Origin: Dactylosporangium siamense
GTDB taxonomy: Bacteria; Actinomycetota; Actinomycetes; Mycobacteriales; Micromonosporaceae
Direction: 5' to 3'
Length of the DNA: 64,000 nucleotides
Assembly: GCF_016862795.1 (NCBI RefSeq)
Contig: NZ_BONQ01000166.1
Span: 1-64,000, forward strand
Shown here: one piece after another, positions 17,446 to 26,473 of the stretch
How the letters are laid out: each line of letters starts with the position of its first letter
Position numbering within the stretch: position 1 is the first letter of the stretch
The notes under the pieces: model-generated
What the model saw: the letters and a program-made list of their open reading frames with translations, nothing else
Database searches by the model: none
What the model was told of the DNA's origin: nothing
Translations under genes and position numbers: made by a program

Positions 17446-18863
17446 CAGCGGGTGTACTTCTTGACGGAGCTGTCCTTCGCGAGCGCGTCAGCGGCCTTCT
17501 GGATCCGGTCGGCCCACTCCGCGGGCGTCGCGCGCTTGTTGATCAGCTCGCCGGTGGCGTCGTCCACGGCCTTGGCGAGGGGCGCGTACCAGGTGCGGAA
17601 GCGGTAGGTGAAGGCTTCCTTGCCGGCGGCGTTGACCGCGTCGCGGGTCGAGCCGAGGCCGCTGCTGAGCGTCAGCCCGTCGGTCGCGCCGGCGATCGCG
17701 GGCAGCGTCCCGGCGGACTCGGCGAAGCTGCGCGCCGACTGCTTGGAGAACAGGATCCGCAGGTACTCCAGGCCACCGGCGATGTTCTTCGCCTTCGAGG
17801 GCACGATGAACGACTCGCTGCTCGCGGCCTGGATCGCGGCGGCGCCGAACTTGTCGGAGCCGGTGCGGGCCGGCACGGCGCCCATCACCATGTCGAAGCC
17901 CTTCGGCGCGACGTCCTTCTGCTCGGCCTCCAGCCAGGAACCGGAGGGGATGAACGCGGCCTTGCCCTGGCACCACGCGGCCTGCGCCTCGGTGTGCGAC
18001 AGCGCCTCCGAGCCGGTCATGATGTAGCCCTTCGCGGCCAGCTCCGCGAACGCCTCGGCGGCGGCCTTGAGCCCGTCGGCCTTCCACGCGTTGGGCTGCA
18101 GGTTGTCCACGGCCTTGATGAGGTCCGCGCCGCCGGTCTTCGCCGCCATGCTCAGCAGCGGGTCGTTCATGTACTCCGGGTACTTGCCCTGGTACGTCCA
18201 GGGCGCGATGCCCGCGGCCTTGATGGTGGCGCAGAGGGCGATCATCTCGTCCCACGTCTTCGGGTACGTCCAGCCCTTGCTCGCGAACAGCGGCTTGGAG
18301 TACCAGATGCCCCACGCGGTGTAGGTGAAGTTGAGCACCAGCGGGGCGCCGTCGAACGTGCCGTCCTCGACCACGCCGGGCAGCAGCGTGTCCTTGAACT
18401 TGACCGCCGGGTCGTCGAACGACGGTGCGTCCAGCAGCTCGCTGAGACTCGACAGCTGCTTCGCGCCGACCAGGGCGGCCAGGTCGAGCCGCCCGGCGCC
18501 GGTGTTGTCCACGACGTCCGGCGGGGTGTTGGCGACGAACCGCGGCTGCAGCGCCTCGCCGACCTTCTGGATGCCCTTGTGGTCGATCGTCGCCTTCGGA
18601 TACTTCTGCGTGTAGAGGCCTTCGGCCTTCTTCGCGTAGTCGTCGCCGTAGCCGCCCTTGAAGATGACGACCTCCAGGGCCGCGTCCTCCTTGACGCCCA
18701 GCGGGTTCGTGGCGCTCTTCGCGCCGGCCGCGCTCGCCGGCTTGTCGTCCTTGCCGCCGGTCACACAGGCGCTGAGCAGCGGCAGCGTCGCGCCTGCCGC
18801 CACCGCCGCGCGCAGGACGGTGCGTCTGGTCGGGTACGGTTGGGCGAAGGGTGATGGGTTCAT
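17445..18863 (-). CDS. ngcE: Amino-sugar ABC transporter substrate-binding lipoprotein (NgcE-like)
   Basis: This 472-aa extracellular solute-binding lipoprotein captures N-acetylglucosamine or chitobiose and delivers it to the NgcFG channel. The N-terminus has a twin-arginine-like run (TRRTVLRAAVAAGA) followed by a lipobox LLSAC near residue 32, so it is probably a Tat- or Sec-exported lipoprotein. Family features include EVVIFKGGYGDDYAKKAE near the N-terminus, NFTYTAWGIWYSKPLF and TWDEMIALCATIKAAGIAPW in the hinge region, and a GSWLEAEQKD motif. ATG 18863 lies 16 bp after the SIS-domain gene. The assignment to NgcE (TIGR03851 type) rests on overall pattern and neighbourhood. Confidence 0.9.
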   Translation of the reverse strand: MNPSPFAQPYPTRRTVLRAAVAAGATLPLLSACVTGGKDDKPASAAGAKSATNPLGVKEDAALEVVIFKGGYGDDYAKKAEGLYTQKYPKATIDHKGIQKVGEALQPRFVANTPPDVVDNTGAGRLDLAALVGAKQLSSLSELLDAPSFDDPAVKFKDTLLPGVVEDGTFDGAPLVLNFTYTAWGIWYSKPLFASKGWTYPKTWDEMIALCATIKAAGIAPWTYQGKYPEYMNDPLLSMAAKTGGADLIKAVDNLQPNAWKADGLKAAAEAFAELAAKGYIMTGSEALSHTEAQAAWCQGKAAFIPSGSWLEAEQKDVAPKGFDMVMGAVPARTGSDKFGAAAIQAASSESFIVPSKAKNIAGGLEYLRILFSKQSARSFAESAGTLPAIAGATDGLTLSSGLGSTRDAVNAAGKEAFTYRFRTWYAPLAKAVDDATGELINKRATPAEWADRIQKAADALAKDSSVKKYTR

Positions 18864-18879
18864 GACTGGGCCTTCTCTC

Positions 18880-19635
18880 CTAAGCGGTACGCCGGATGCG
18901 CCCGGCGTACCGCGCTTCGAGTGCTGCGTTGTGCTCCCGCCCGCCTGGAACGTTGTCGGACAGGTAGATCGGCGGCGTGACGCCGAGTGCCAACAGGCGC
19001 GCCACCACTTCGGTGACGATCTGCTGGGCCAGCAGGGCCGCGGTGATCGAGGAGACGGCGCCGACGGCGCCACCTCCCGGCAGGGGCAGCGACGCGTCGC
19101 CGTAGGGGGCCCCGTTGTCGAGGACCACGTCGGCGAAGTCGCTGAGCTTCATGCCGCTCTCGTGCCGCGAGTCGACGCGCGCCGAGTGCTCCAGCGACGT
19201 GATCGCGATGAGGGCGTGCCCGCGCTGCTTGACGAGCTGCGCCATCTCCACCACGGCGCCGTTCACGCCGGAGTTGGAGGCGATGACGAACGTGTCGTCG
19301 GGCTTGACGGGGGCGAGATCGTAGAGCCGGTGCGCGACGCTCGGCGTGCGCTCCAGCTGCGGGTCGCCGAGGACGCCGGCGGCGTCGCCGCCGTAGAGGA
19401 CGATGTCGCGCAGGGCGATCCGGTTGGTCGGCACCAGGCCGCCGGCCCGGCCGGCGATCTCCATCGCGAGGGCCTCGGAGTGCCCGCAGCCGAACGCCTG
19501 GATCACCCCGCCGGCCTGCAGCGTGGCGGTCATCAGGTCGGCGGCCCGCGCCACCTGCTCGACCTGGGTGCTGCTCACGTGGTCGATCGCGGCGCGGATC
19601 ACCTCGACGTAGGTTCCACTTCCGATGCTGGTCAC
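18880..19635 (-). CDS. SIS-domain sugar-phosphate protein
   Basis: This 251-aa SIS (sugar isomerase) domain protein is distantly related to MurQ etherases and GmhA isomerases. The phosphosugar-binding loops are visible: QAFGCGHSEALAMEIAGRAG near residues 57-76, VIASNSGVNGAVVEMA near 115-130, and ALIAITSLEHS. Its GTG overlaps the rpiR stop (GTGA). Position between RpiR and the NgcE-like transporter suggests that it processes a phosphorylated amino sugar inside the cell (isomerase, deaminase-like or etherase). The exact reaction is not evident. Confidence 0.88.
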   Translation of the reverse strand: MTSIGSGTYVEVIRAAIDHVSSTQVEQVARAADLMTATLQAGGVIQAFGCGHSEALAMEIAGRAGGLVPTNRIALRDIVLYGGDAAGVLGDPQLERTPSVAHRLYDLAPVKPDDTFVIASNSGVNGAVVEMAQLVKQRGHALIAITSLEHSARVDSRHESGMKLSDFADVVLDNGAPYGDASLPLPGGGAVGAVSSITAALLAQQIVTEVVARLLALGVTPPIYLSDNVPGGREHNAALEARYAGRIRRTA

Positions 19636-20567
19636 AGCGGCTTTTCCCTCCGTGGTCGCTTGCGGTTGTTGGTCGTGTCGGGCACCCGGTGCGCGTCGAC
19701 GGCGCGCACCGTGAGCTCGAGGGCCTCGGCGGTCCGCTCATAGGTGCGCTGCGCGACCGCCACGTAGATGAGGTCCAGGACCAGCAGTTGCGAGTGCAGT
19801 GCGGAGAGGGCCGCGACGCGGAAGGTGGTCTCGTGGACCGACGTCGTGAACACCACGTCGGCGACCTCGGCGAGCGGCGAGCGCCCGAAGGAGGTCACCG
19901 CCACCGTCAGCGCGCCGTGGTCGGCGGCCTCGGCGAGGGTCTCGATCGCCTCTCGGGTCCGGCCGGAGTGCGACAGGCCGATCGCGACGTCGCCGGGGCC
20001 GAGCAGCGCCGCGTTGGTCAGTGCGGTGTGGGTGTCCGAGCGGTACCAGACGGGGACGCGGATGCGCTCGAGCCGGAACGCCATCTCCCGGCCGGCGGTG
20101 CCGCTGCTGCCCAGCCCGAAGATCTCGACGCGGCCGGCGGTCGCGATCGCGGCCGCGACCCGTTCGACCGCCGCGACGTCGAGCCCCGACGCGGTCGCCT
20201 GGATCGCCCGGGTGTCGGCGGCGGTGATCACGTCGAGCACCCCGTCCAGGGGGTCGTCGGGCGCGATGTCGCCGCTGATGTCGGTCTCCCAGCGGGCCTG
20301 TTCGGCGCGCCCGGTCTCGGTCGCGATGGCGACCCGCAGGTTGGCGTAGCCTTTGAAGCCGAGCGTCCGGCTGAACCGGGTCACGGTCGCCGTGGACGTG
20401 CCGGACCGCTCGGCGAGGTCGACGATGCTCGCGTGCGCCGCCGTCTCAGGATCGCTGAGGATCATCTCCGCGATCTTCGCGAGGGCCTCCGGCATGGTCG
20501 GCCCCTCGATGCGCAGCCGCCCTAGCAGCCCGCCGCTCTCACCCGTCACTCCGGTCATCCTTTTCAT
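19632..20567 (-). CDS. RpiR/MurR-family transcriptional regulator
   Basis: This 311-aa regulator has an N-terminal RpiR helix-turn-helix (about 25-100: IVDLAERSGTSTATVTRFSR) and a C-terminal SIS effector domain (about 130-270: EIFGLGSSGTAGREMA and AIGLSHSGRTREAIE) that senses a sugar phosphate. It is the first gene of the probable rpiR-SIS-ngcEFG-GH16 operon and is divergent from the GlcNAc-type kinase. A perfect 9-bp inverted repeat overlaps its own start codon, pointing to autoregulation. The start is ATG 20567, with an in-frame ATG at 20558 as alternative. Confidence 0.92.
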   Translation of the reverse strand: MKRMTGVTGESGGLLGRLRIEGPTMPEALAKIAEMILSDPETAAHASIVDLAERSGTSTATVTRFSRTLGFKGYANLRVAIATETGRAEQARWETDISGDIAPDDPLDGVLDVITAADTRAIQATASGLDVAAVERVAAAIATAGRVEIFGLGSSGTAGREMAFRLERIRVPVWYRSDTHTALTNAALLGPGDVAIGLSHSGRTREAIETLAEAADHGALTVAVTSFGRSPLAEVADVVFTTSVHETTFRVAALSALHSQLLVLDLIYVAVAQRTYERTAEALELTVRAVDAHRVPDTTNNRKRPRREKPL

Positions 20568-20589
20568 CGTTGCGTCTTGGCGATGAAAA
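20561..20589. promoter_or_regulatory. Inverted repeat at the rpiR start, probable RpiR operator
   Basis: TTTTCATCG (20561-20569) and CGATGAAAA (20581-20589) are perfect inverted arms separated by 11 nt, overlapping the rpiR ATG. A second weaker pair of GAAAAT-type half-sites spans 20584-20629 towards the kinase. AT-rich bases in an otherwise very GC-rich window strengthen the case for an operator serving both divergent genes. Confidence 0.6.
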
Positions 20590-20643
20590 TTACGACCACT
20601 TCAACTTCTAGTCAACAACCATTTTCCATGGTTCGATCGTGCC

Positions 20644-21555
20644 ATGGTGCTCATCCTTGGGGTCGATGCCGGCGGGACGGCCTCCAAAGCGGTCGTCGTC
20701 GCGCCGGACGGGACGGTCCTGGGGCGCGGGACGGCCGGTCCCGGCAACCCGTCCGCTGTCGGGTCGGCGGCCGCGGTGGCGATCGGCAAGGCGGTCCGCG
20801 AGGCACTCGGCCCGCACGACCCGGGCGGGGTCGTCGCGGGCGTGGTGGGAGTCGCCGGGGTCAGCATCCTCGCGGACCCCGGCGTCGCCACCGCGTTCAC
20901 CGACCAGTGGACGGACATCGGCCTGACCTGCCCGGTCGAGGTCGTCGCCGACGTGGTGACCGCGTTCGCCGCGGGCACCACCGCCACGTCGGGGCGGGTG
21001 CTCATCGCGGGCACCGGCGCGGTCGCGGCGTTCATCGACGGACCGCGGATCGAGCGCGTGGTGGACGGCCTCGGCTGGCTCCTCGGCGACGAGGGCTCCG
21101 GGCTGTGGCTCGGCCTCCAAGCGGTCCGGCACACCGCCCGGCACTGGTCCTCGTCAGGTCTTGCCGTCCGGGTGGCGCTGCACGCCGGTGCCGCCTCCGC
21201 CGACGACCTGGTCCACTGGGCCCAGCGGCTGCCGCTCGGCTCGTTCGCGGCGCTCGCCCCGGTCGTCTGCGAGTTCGCCGCCGCCGGGGATCCGGCCGCG
21301 ACCACGATCGTCGGCGCGGGTGTCGAGCGGTTGATCGCGACCCTCGACGCTCTCGACGCTCCCGATGCGGCGGTGGTACTGGGTGGAGGGTTGCTGTCCG
21401 GCGACACGCCGGTACGGGCCGGGGTGCTCCAGGCGCTCCGCGCACGCGGCGGGGAGATCGGCACGGCCCACGACCCGGCCCTCGGCGCCGCTCGTCTCGC
21501 CCTGCGGGGCCTGTCGCTTCAGGGCCGGTCCAGCCGGACGGCCACGTCGACCTGA
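20644..21555 (+). CDS. N-acetylglucosamine-type kinase (BadF/BadG ATPase family)
   Basis: This 303-aa ASKHA-fold kinase phosphorylates an amino sugar, most likely N-acetylglucosamine, after uptake. Motifs are the phosphate-1 loop LGVDAGGTASKAVVV at the N-terminus, GRVLIAGTGAVAAF (phosphate-2), GWLLGDEGSGLWLGL near residue 148 (the GDEGS motif of this family) and the adenosine loop VVLGGGLLSGD. It is divergent from rpiR with the operator region between. Its 3' end overlaps the convergent AlkZ-like gene by 37 bp. Confidence 0.9.
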   Translation: MVLILGVDAGGTASKAVVVAPDGTVLGRGTAGPGNPSAVGSAAAVAIGKAVREALGPHDPGGVVAGVVGVAGVSILADPGVATAFTDQWTDIGLTCPVEVVADVVTAFAAGTTATSGRVLIAGTGAVAAFIDGPRIERVVDGLGWLLGDEGSGLWLGLQAVRHTARHWSSSGLAVRVALHAGAASADDLVHWAQRLPLGSFAALAPVVCEFAAAGDPAATTIVGAGVERLIATLDALDAPDAAVVLGGGLLSGDTPVRAGVLQALRARGGEIGTAHDPALGAARLALRGLSLQGRSSRTATST

Positions 21556-22604
21556 AGGAACGCTCGCAGTCGGCCGGCCTCGTCCAGCACCGCCGCCGCG
21601 TCGGCGTCGGACAGCCGGCGGAAGGGTGTCACGGTCAGCTCCGTGGCGGTCACCGACCACAGCCCCGCGACGAACCCGTCCACCAGGAACGTCGGGTGCA
21701 CCATCGAGTAGCCCGGGCACACCCGCGCCCGGTCCTCGTCGCTGATGATCCGGGTCCGGTCCTCGTGGCTGAGCACCAGGTTGTCGAACTCCGGCAGGAA
21801 GCGCACCGGCACCTCCTCCTCGCCGGTGCCGACCGGCAGGTCCGGCAGGTCGAACAGCTCCTGCCCGCGCTCGTCGCGGTAGACCCGCAGCCGGTGCCGC
21901 TCCCGCTCGACGTCGTCCCGGAGCCGTTTCATCCCCGACCAGTTCTGCAGGTCCGCGACGCTCGCCGGGCCGCACGAGGCGAGGTACCGCGACAGCAGCG
22001 TCCACACCTCCGGGCGCTCCTCCAGCGGCCCGCCCAGCCAGTCCTCGGCGAGCGCGCAGGTCACGTGCCCGCGGCGGCGCCACACCCCGGACGGCGGCGG
22101 GTGGATCAGGTTCTCCTGGAGCTGCACGACCCAGGCCAGGGCGATGCCCTTGCGGCCCGGGAACCGCTCGGCGAGCTGCTTGGCCAGCTTCGGGCGGGTC
22201 ATGGTCTGCCCGCGCAGGATGTCCCGGCCGGCCGCGCCGATGTCGGCCGGGTCGAGCCCGGCGAACTCGGCGGCGAACGGGGACATCCCGCCGGTGCCCA
22301 GCCGCTGCCGTAGCAGGGGCTTCAGCCAGCGGTAGTCGGCGCCGGCGGTGAGGTGCTGGGTGCGGCGCAGCAGCCCGCCGCGAACGACCCGCCCGTCGGT
22401 GAGCGCCTCGGTGAGGTTTTCGTGCCGGGGCTGGCGGGTCCTGGTCCAGAGGCCCACGTAGGGTGCGTCGACCTCCTGGGCCTGCACGGCGACGAGGTGC
22501 GCGACGACCTCCTCGACCGGGCGCGGGTCGGGCTCGGCGTCGGTGGTGGTCAGCAGCTGGCGCTGCAGGTAGGTGCGGTTCAGCTGGCGCCTGGTGAGGA
22601 TCAC
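21519..22604 (-). CDS. Winged-helix DNA-binding protein, AlkZ/YcaQ-like
   Basis: This 361-aa protein of the HTH_42 (PF06224) family includes DNA glycosylases that unhook bulky alkyl adducts and interstrand crosslinks. The motif VQAQEVDAPYVGLW near residue 40 contains QAQ, resembling the catalytic Q-hydrophobic-Q motif of AlkZ. RVVRGGLLRRTQHLTAGADY and the C-terminal VRFLPEFDNLVLSHEDRTRI with YSMVHPTFLVDGFVAGLW are typical family blocks. I chose GTG 22604 because homology begins with ILTRRQLNRTYL. No ribosome site is seen, so the mRNA may be leaderless. Activity on alkylated DNA is inferred from family only. Confidence 0.88.
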   Translation of the reverse strand: MILTRRQLNRTYLQRQLLTTTDAEPDPRPVEEVVAHLVAVQAQEVDAPYVGLWTRTRQPRHENLTEALTDGRVVRGGLLRRTQHLTAGADYRWLKPLLRQRLGTGGMSPFAAEFAGLDPADIGAAGRDILRGQTMTRPKLAKQLAERFPGRKGIALAWVVQLQENLIHPPPSGVWRRRGHVTCALAEDWLGGPLEERPEVWTLLSRYLASCGPASVADLQNWSGMKRLRDDVERERHRLRVYRDERGQELFDLPDLPVGTGEEEVPVRFLPEFDNLVLSHEDRTRIISDEDRARVCPGYSMVHPTFLVDGFVAGLWSVTATELTVTPFRRLSDADAAAVLDEAGRLRAFLQVDVAVRLDRP

Positions 22605-22630
22605 ACCCGGGACGCTACGGCGAGATGCGG

Positions 22631-24646
22631 TCAGGAGCTGTCCTGATGTGTCGGCACCCGGTGCTTCCTGACCTGATCGAAGGCGATCGTGCCGTCGGGG
22701 TGCTCGCCGGCCGGGGCGTAGCCGGCCGCCCGCAACGCGGCCAGGGTCTGCTCGGGGGGCAGGGCGCTGGCGTAGACGGTCGGGGCGAGCTCGGTGAGGC
22801 CGAGCTTGGCCAGGCTCTTCACCCTCGTCAGCTCGGCGAGCAGCGTCGTGTCCTCGCTGCGCAGCACGCAGCCGACCGGGCGGACCCGCACCGCGCCGTG
22901 CCGCCGGGCCAGGTCGGTGACCAGGTACTGCAGCGGCTGCGGGACGCGACCGCCGGTGGCCGCCTCGCGCAGCGCCGCGAGGAGCGCGTCGGCGGTGGCG
23001 CCGGTGTCGAACGCCCGGCGCACCGAGGACTCGGAGAAGCGCCACGTGTGACCGCCGCCGCGGGACTCCCGGTCGGCGGTCAGGTCCAGGAGCTCGGCGA
23101 GCGCCGCCGCCGGGGCGCCGGTCGCGACGGCGGTCAGGTCGCTCTGCAGCAGCACCGTGCGCTGCGCGGCCGGGATCAGCCGCTCCAGCTCGGCGAGCAG
23201 CGCGGGGCGGTGGGGCGTGCCGTCCAGCCCGGCCTCCGCGGCGAGGGCCCGGCACAGGCTCGTCGGCGCGTGCAGGGCCCCGAGACCCATCAGCTCCAGC
23301 TCCCGCCACAGCAGGCAGGTCGTCGGGTAGGCCTCCTCGGGGTCGGCGCCGGTGAGCAGCGGCCGCAGGTACATCTGCAGCTCGTTGATCCCGTCCAGCG
23401 ACGGCAGCGCATAGCCGTCGGGCAGGCCGTTGAGCAGCGACACCAGGCTGCGCCGCAGCACGCTCACGGCCTCGTCGCGCTCGGTCCGAAGCAACGCGGG
23501 GGCGCCGGTGTCCAGCGGCGCGGCGTCCATCATCAGCCAGGCGGTGAGCAGCTCGCCGTACTGCGCGGGCGGGTCGAGCTTCAGCCAGTCGTCGTAGTAC
23601 GCCGACGGCGCAATCCGGTTGTCCGTGATGCCGATCAGGCCGCTGACGGCCGCGAGGGTGAGCCACAGCCGCATCTCGAGGTCGTCGCCGCCGATGGCCT
23701 TGCCGAGCCGGCGCAGCTCGCGGGTGCCGACCCCGCCGTCCTTCAGCATCGGCACCGGCGCCCGGCCGCAGGCCTCCAGCAGCGCGGTGACGTGGGCGAG
23801 CGCGGCGCGGATCGCGGCGGCGCCGTCCCGCTGCACCATCTCGACGCTGACCTCGACCGGCACCTGCAGCGGCGGCGCCGGGTCGAAGTCGGCGCGGAAC
23901 CCGTCCTCCTGGTCCTGCCGGAGCACCACCCCCACCTCGCTGGGGAGCACGGCGGCCATGCCGGCCGGGTTCCACATGACCATGCCGTGGTCCACGGCCC
24001 AGCGCAGTGCCGTCGGCCGGTTGGTGCGCAGGGCGCCCATCTGCCGCGGGTCGAAGTAGAACGGGTCGCCCTCGGCGAGCGCGAGGAGCAGGTCCTTGGT
24101 GGCCTCGGGCGCGGCGGCGAACTTCGCCCGGACCGTCGCCGCGTCGGCGAGCGCGGCGCAGGCCCCGTCGAGCAGCGCCGCGCGGTCCCGCCCGACCGGC
24201 GCGTCCAGGTTGTACGCGATGCGCTGCAGCCGGTCGAGGCTCAGCTGGGCGAGCTCGAGGCGGGCCGACGGGCCGAACCCGTAGCCGCCGACGATCACCT
24301 CGTGGATCGGCGCCGTGCGGATCCACTCGCCGTCGGGCCAGGCCAGCGCGTGCCACTCGAGCCGGCCGAGCACCATGCCCAGGTCGGCGTCACCGGCGGC
24401 CACGCCGAGCAGGTGCGCCAGGTCGGTCCGCCGGGTCCCGGCCGCGCGCAGCGACAGGGCCTCGGCGACCTGCAGCTCCGGCAGGCTCAGCGCGGCGATC
24501 GTCCCGGTCACCGTGCCGGGGTCCAGCAGCAGCTCGGCAAGTGCCTTCGGACCGTGCGGTGCCGGCCCGTCGGGTCGGTGGGCGGCGGCGAGCTCGGCCA
24601 GCCGCGATGCCGCCAGCCCTGACAGGAAGTCGAGCATGGTCTTCAC
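22631..24646 (-). CDS. Helicase-associated (XPB-type Helicase_C_3) domain protein
   Basis: This 671-aa protein is common in actinobacteria and is annotated as helicase conserved C-terminal domain protein (PF13625), often encoded near the DNA repair helicase XPB. The N-terminal part (FLSGLAASRLAELAAAHRPD, ALSLPELQVAEALSLRAAGT) and the C-terminal block (TVLLQSDLTAVATGAPAAA, LAELLDLTADRESRGGGHTW, FSESSVRRAFDTG) are characteristic. No Walker A or DEAD motif is present, so it is not itself an ATPase. The start is GTG 24646, with ATG 24637 as alternative. It lies 26 bp upstream of the AlkZ-like gene on the same strand, hinting at a joint DNA-damage function. Confidence 0.85.
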   Translation of the reverse strand: MKTMLDFLSGLAASRLAELAAAHRPDGPAPHGPKALAELLLDPGTVTGTIAALSLPELQVAEALSLRAAGTRRTDLAHLLGVAAGDADLGMVLGRLEWHALAWPDGEWIRTAPIHEVIVGGYGFGPSARLELAQLSLDRLQRIAYNLDAPVGRDRAALLDGACAALADAATVRAKFAAAPEATKDLLLALAEGDPFYFDPRQMGALRTNRPTALRWAVDHGMVMWNPAGMAAVLPSEVGVVLRQDQEDGFRADFDPAPPLQVPVEVSVEMVQRDGAAAIRAALAHVTALLEACGRAPVPMLKDGGVGTRELRRLGKAIGGDDLEMRLWLTLAAVSGLIGITDNRIAPSAYYDDWLKLDPPAQYGELLTAWLMMDAAPLDTGAPALLRTERDEAVSVLRRSLVSLLNGLPDGYALPSLDGINELQMYLRPLLTGADPEEAYPTTCLLWRELELMGLGALHAPTSLCRALAAEAGLDGTPHRPALLAELERLIPAAQRTVLLQSDLTAVATGAPAAALAELLDLTADRESRGGGHTWRFSESSVRRAFDTGATADALLAALREAATGGRVPQPLQYLVTDLARRHGAVRVRPVGCVLRSEDTTLLAELTRVKSLAKLGLTELAPTVYASALPPEQTLAALRAAGYAPAGEHPDGTIAFDQVRKHRVPTHQDSS

Positions 24647-24688
24647 GGCGACGTCCTCGTCCTCGCGCGGGTGGTCGATCAGCGAAGG

Positions 24689-25570
24689 TTAGCGCCGACG
24701 CGGGTGTGCCGCGAAGAACGACCAGAGCACGTCGGTGGCCTTGATCTTCGCGGCGGTGTCCTTGAGCTCGCCGGCCGGCGCGCCGAACCACGCGTGGGCG
24801 CCGCCGTCGATGACGTAGGCGTCCACGTCGCTGCCGTCCAGGCAGCGGGTGGTGGTCAGGTGTACGCCCGCTGGTGTCGTTGGTGGTGCTTCGGATCTGG
24901 CTTCGGCTGGTTTGGAGCAGGCGAGCCGGCCCCGCCAGGTGTCCACGCCGGTGCGGAAGGTCGTGGCCTGCGGGTCGTCGGCGCCGATGAGGGTCACCAC
25001 CGACACCGGGGAGCTCGGCCGGTAGTCCGCCGCCTCGGTCCGCCCGCCGGCGAAACCACCGCTGACCACGCCGATCGCGGCGAACACGCCGGGGGCCTCG
25101 ACCGCGGTCCGGAAGCTCAGGTCGCCGCCGTTGGAGACCCCGGCGAGGAAGATCCGTTGGGGGTCGGCGTGCCAGCTCTCGACGAGCCGGCCGGCGACGG
25201 CCTTCACGAACCCGACGTCGTCCTGGGCGCCGCAGCAGCCGAACGCGTTGAACTGCCCGCCGACGCCTTCCGGGTACGCCACCAGGAACCCCTCCGCGTC
25301 GGCCTTGGCGTCGAGCCCCGTCAGCTCGCGCATCGCGGTGCCGCTGCCGGGCCGATGGTGCAGCGCGACGACCGCCGGTGCGGCCCGTCCCGGATCGTAC
25401 GAGGCCGGCACGTGCAGGAGGAACGTGCGCTCCTTGTCACCCACGGTGACGGTCAGGGTGTGATCGCCGGCCTGTGCGGTCACCGGCGAGGCGACCGGCG
25501 GCACTGGCTTCGGCTCGGACGTGCAGGCCGCGAGCAGCGCGACCGCGAGCAGTGCGGATCCCCGTCTCAT
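24689..25570 (-). CDS. Secreted lipoprotein esterase (LpqC / PHB-depolymerase-like)
   Basis: This 293-aa alpha/beta-hydrolase of the LpqC/feruloyl esterase/PHB depolymerase group is exported as a lipoprotein, with lipobox LLAAC near residue 15. The nucleophile elbow is GVSNGG (Ser near residue 140), the oxyanion region is VALHHRPGSG, YPEGVGGQFNAFGCCG precedes the core, and the C-terminal GGAHAWFG supplies the catalytic His. It probably hydrolyses acetyl, feruloyl or polyester bonds in extracellular polymers, consistent with the nearby polysaccharide hydrolases. ATG 25570 places the signal peptide correctly. Confidence 0.88.
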   Translation of the reverse strand: MRRGSALLAVALLAACTSEPKPVPPVASPVTAQAGDHTLTVTVGDKERTFLLHVPASYDPGRAAPAVVALHHRPGSGTAMRELTGLDAKADAEGFLVAYPEGVGGQFNAFGCCGAQDDVGFVKAVAGRLVESWHADPQRIFLAGVSNGGDLSFRTAVEAPGVFAAIGVVSGGFAGGRTEAADYRPSSPVSVVTLIGADDPQATTFRTGVDTWRGRLACSKPAEARSEAPPTTPAGVHLTTTRCLDGSDVDAYVIDGGAHAWFGAPAGELKDTAAKIKATDVLWSFFAAHPRRR

Positions 25571-25774
25571 GCCTCGCCAGCGTAAGCGTGGTAGCACATT
25601 TCCACTGACCCGATCGCCTACCGTCACCACGGTGGAAATCGATCTTCAACATTTTCCGGGATGAATCGAACAAATCGGGATGAGTCCCAAAATCCCCGCC
25701 CCGCAACGGGTGTCGCGTTCCCCCCGCCCGGCCGTATGTTGTCGGACGTCAAGTTTCGTGAGGCGGGAGTCGTT

Positions 25775-26452
25775 GTGGGAAACATGCTGTTCAGGAGGGT
25801 TGCGGTTGGTGCCGCTGCCGCGACCGTGGCCGTCGGGCTATCGACTATGTTCGCTTCGCCCGCCAGTGCTCACACAACGGGTGTGACCGGCTCCGCGGTG
25901 TGCGTGTCCGTCGACGGCAAGTACGAGATCACCTGGACGTTGACCAACGACTACAACGGCGAGGTCACGCTCGGTGACATCACGTTGGAGACGAACAAGG
26001 ACGCGACGAAGAGCCTGTCGAAGACCCCGCTGCCGACCCCGACCAAGATCGCGGCCCGCCCCGACGGCACCCCGCTCACCAAGATCTCGTTCACCTCCGT
26101 GGTCGAGCGGCCCGCGACCGCGGTGAAGCTGAACTACAAGGCTCGGTGGTCGGACAACTTCCGCGCCACGGGTGCCAGTGGCTGGATCCAGCTGGACGGC
26201 CCGTGCCCGAAGCCCTCGACGTCGCAGTCGCCGTCCGCGTCTCCCTCGCCGTCTCCGTCGAAGTCGGCGTCGACGTCGCCGTCCCCGTCGAAGTCGGTGA
26301 GCCCGTCGGCGTCGCCCACGCCGAACCTGCCCGTCACCGGCTCCAGCAGCACGATGCCGCTGGTCGGCACCGGTGCCGCGCTGGTCGTCGGTGGGGTGGC
26401 CCTGGTCGCCACCCTGCGCCGCCGTCGCCGGGTGACGTTCACCGCCGAGTAG
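25775..26452 (+). CDS. LPXTG-type cell-wall-anchored secreted protein
   Basis: This ~225-aa surface protein has a signal peptide ending MFASPASA, a compact immunoglobulin-like domain (about 40-140: VSVDGKYEITWTLTN) and a Ser/Pro/Lys linker made of SPSPSKSASTSPSPSKS-type repeats. The sortase signal is LPVTG, followed by a hydrophobic helix (LVGTGAALVVGGVALVATL) and a positively charged tail RRRRR. A sortase elsewhere in the genome must process it. I prefer GTG 25775, five bases after GGGAG, over ATG 25784. The binding target is unknown. A strong terminator follows. Confidence 0.87.
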   Translation: MGNMLFRRVAVGAAAATVAVGLSTMFASPASAHTTGVTGSAVCVSVDGKYEITWTLTNDYNGEVTLGDITLETNKDATKSLSKTPLPTPTKIAARPDGTPLTKISFTSVVERPATAVKLNYKARWSDNFRATGASGWIQLDGPCPKPSTSQSPSASPSPSPSKSASTSPSPSKSVSPSASPTPNLPVTGSSSTMPLVGTGAALVVGGVALVATLRRRRRVTFTAE

Positions 26453-26473
26453 TTCCGGCGTCTCCACTGCGGT

